Shown: positions 5,020 to 5,686 of the stretch, in pieces | Position numbering within the stretch: position 1 is the first letter of the stretch | How the letters are laid out: each line of letters starts with the position of its first letter | Origin: Bacteroidota bacterium | GTDB lineage: Bacteria > Zhuqueibacterota > Zhuqueibacteria > Zhuqueibacterales > Geothermadaptataceae | NCBI GenBank assembly: GCA_011375275.1 | Contig: DRLW01000519.1 | Span: 1 to 5,686 of the forward strand | Direction: 5' to 3' | Length of the DNA stretch: 5,686 nucleotides | Position numbers and translations under genes: made by a program | The notes under the pieces: generated by a model | The model's database searches: none | What the model was told of the DNA's origin: nothing | What the model saw: the letters and a program-made list of their open reading frames with translations, nothing else

Positions 5020-5664
5020 ATGGCAATATTGAAAGAACAAGACCGCCAGGAAGTGGAAAAGATGTTTGCTGACCTGCCGAATCCGGTCAAGCTACTGATG
5101 TTCACGCAGAGCCTCGAATGCCAGTACTGCAGCGAAACCCGCGAGCTGCTGGAGGAGGTTGCAGCAACATCGGACAAGATCAGCCTGGAGGTTTTAAACT
5201 TCGTCAACGATAAGGACATCGCGGAAAAGTACGGTATCGATAAAATTCCGGCGACCGTGATCATGAACGAAAAGGATTACGGCATTCGCCTGTTCGGCAT
5301 CCCCTCAGGGTATGAGTTTTCCACCCTGCTGGAAACCATCAAAATGGTCTCTGCCGGCGATTCCGGGCTTCCCGACAGCGTGAAAAAAGAGCTGGCTGCG
5401 ATCAGCGAAAAAGTGCATCTGCAGGTCTTCATCACACCGACCTGCCCCTACTGCCCGCAGGCAGTGATCAATGCATTCAAGTTTGCCATGGAGAACGACA
5501 ACATCACCGCTGACATGGTGGAAGCGATTGAATTTCCGCATCTGTCGCAGAAGTATGGCGTGATGGGCGTCCCCAAAACCGTGGCCAATGAGCAGGGAGC
5601 TGCAGAAGGAGCGGTTCCGGAAACCCATCTGCTCGAACGCATCAAGAGTATTCTCGCTTCATAA
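5020..5664 (+). CDS. Protein disulfide oxidoreductase, tandem thioredoxin/glutaredoxin folds
   Basis: This 214-residue soluble protein has two thioredoxin-like units, each with a CxxC redox centre. The N-terminal unit (about 20-110) carries CQYC at 34-37 and the cis-proline segment KIPATV (75-80). The C-terminal unit (about 130-212) carries CPYC at 142-145 and GVPKTV (183-188). The same pair, CQYC then CPYC, occurs in the Pyrococcus furiosus protein disulfide oxidoreductase (glutaredoxin-like) family, and the length fits (about 225). Such proteins reduce, oxidise or isomerise disulfides in the cytoplasm and are usually reduced by a thioredoxin reductase. No signal peptide is seen. The frame is open to a GTG at 4966, but ATG 5020 is chosen because GGAG at 5009-5012 lies 7 bases before it and the extra residues are not domain-like. 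A thioredoxin reductase partner could lie just downstream, outside the window. Confidence 0.87.
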   Translation: MAILKEQDRQEVEKMFADLPNPVKLLMFTQSLECQYCSETRELLEEVAATSDKISLEVLNFVNDKDIAEKYGIDKIPATVIMNEKDYGIRLFGIPSGYEFSTLLETIKMVSAGDSGLPDSVKKELAAISEKVHLQVFITPTCPYCPQAVINAFKFAMENDNITADMVEAIEFPHLSQKYGVMGVPKTVANEQGAAEGAVPETHLLERIKSILAS

Positions 5665-5686
5665 ATCGAGGCCGGCCCTCTTCTCC

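Noticed and set aside
5665..5686. GGCCGGCC palindrome after the last gene as a terminator
   Set aside because: The stem is short and the window ends before any T tract could be seen.

Overview
The window reads as a sulfur-metabolism locus from a moderately GC-rich bacterium, most likely a proteobacterium and plausibly a gammaproteobacterium. That placement rests on family resemblance alone: a methionine gamma-lyase close in motif pattern to the Pseudomonas enzyme, an NrfD/PsrC membrane subunit, a paired YeeE/YedE transporter and a rho-independent terminator. It is tentative. No rRNA, tRNA, CRISPR array, transposase or insertion sequence is visible. All six protein genes are on the + strand and look intact.

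Layout. Positions 1-233 hold no convincing gene. They contain three hairpins, two of them with an AGGA loop, then an A/T-rich stretch leading to the first start codon. From 234 to 3131 lies a likely operon: an NrfD/PsrC quinone-interacting membrane subunit (234-1175), two half-size YeeE/YedE sulfur-transport proteins (1338-1856 and 1894-2493), and an exported rhodanese-like protein (2490-3131) whose start overlaps the preceding stop. A 560-base gap (3132-3691) follows. It contains a strong 14-pair hairpin, a textbook intrinsic terminator at 3280-3314, a short coding-looking remnant, and a possible extended -10 promoter with a single MetJ-box-like octamer. Next are a PLP-dependent methionine gamma-lyase-type enzyme (3692-4885) and a two-domain protein disulfide oxidoreductase with CQYC and CPYC centres (5020-5664).

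How the parts may work together (inference). The YeeE pair would import thiosulfate or another reduced sulfur species. The exported rhodanese-like protein would bind or present sulfur on the periplasmic side. The NrfD subunit would connect a redox enzyme encoded elsewhere to the quinone pool. The PLP enzyme releases or incorporates reduced sulfur at the methionine/homocysteine level, and the disulfide oxidoreductase handles cytoplasmic dithiol/disulfide exchange. The terminator suggests that the last two genes form one or two separate transcription units.

The most unusual point is the rhodanese-like protein. Its catalytic cysteine position is serine (S116), so it should not be a classical sulfurtransferase. 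Its only cysteine outside the signal region is the very last residue (C213), at the end of a lysine/arginine-rich tail. This suggests either a non-catalytic sulfur-binding partner of the transporter or a carrier that uses a terminal cysteine.
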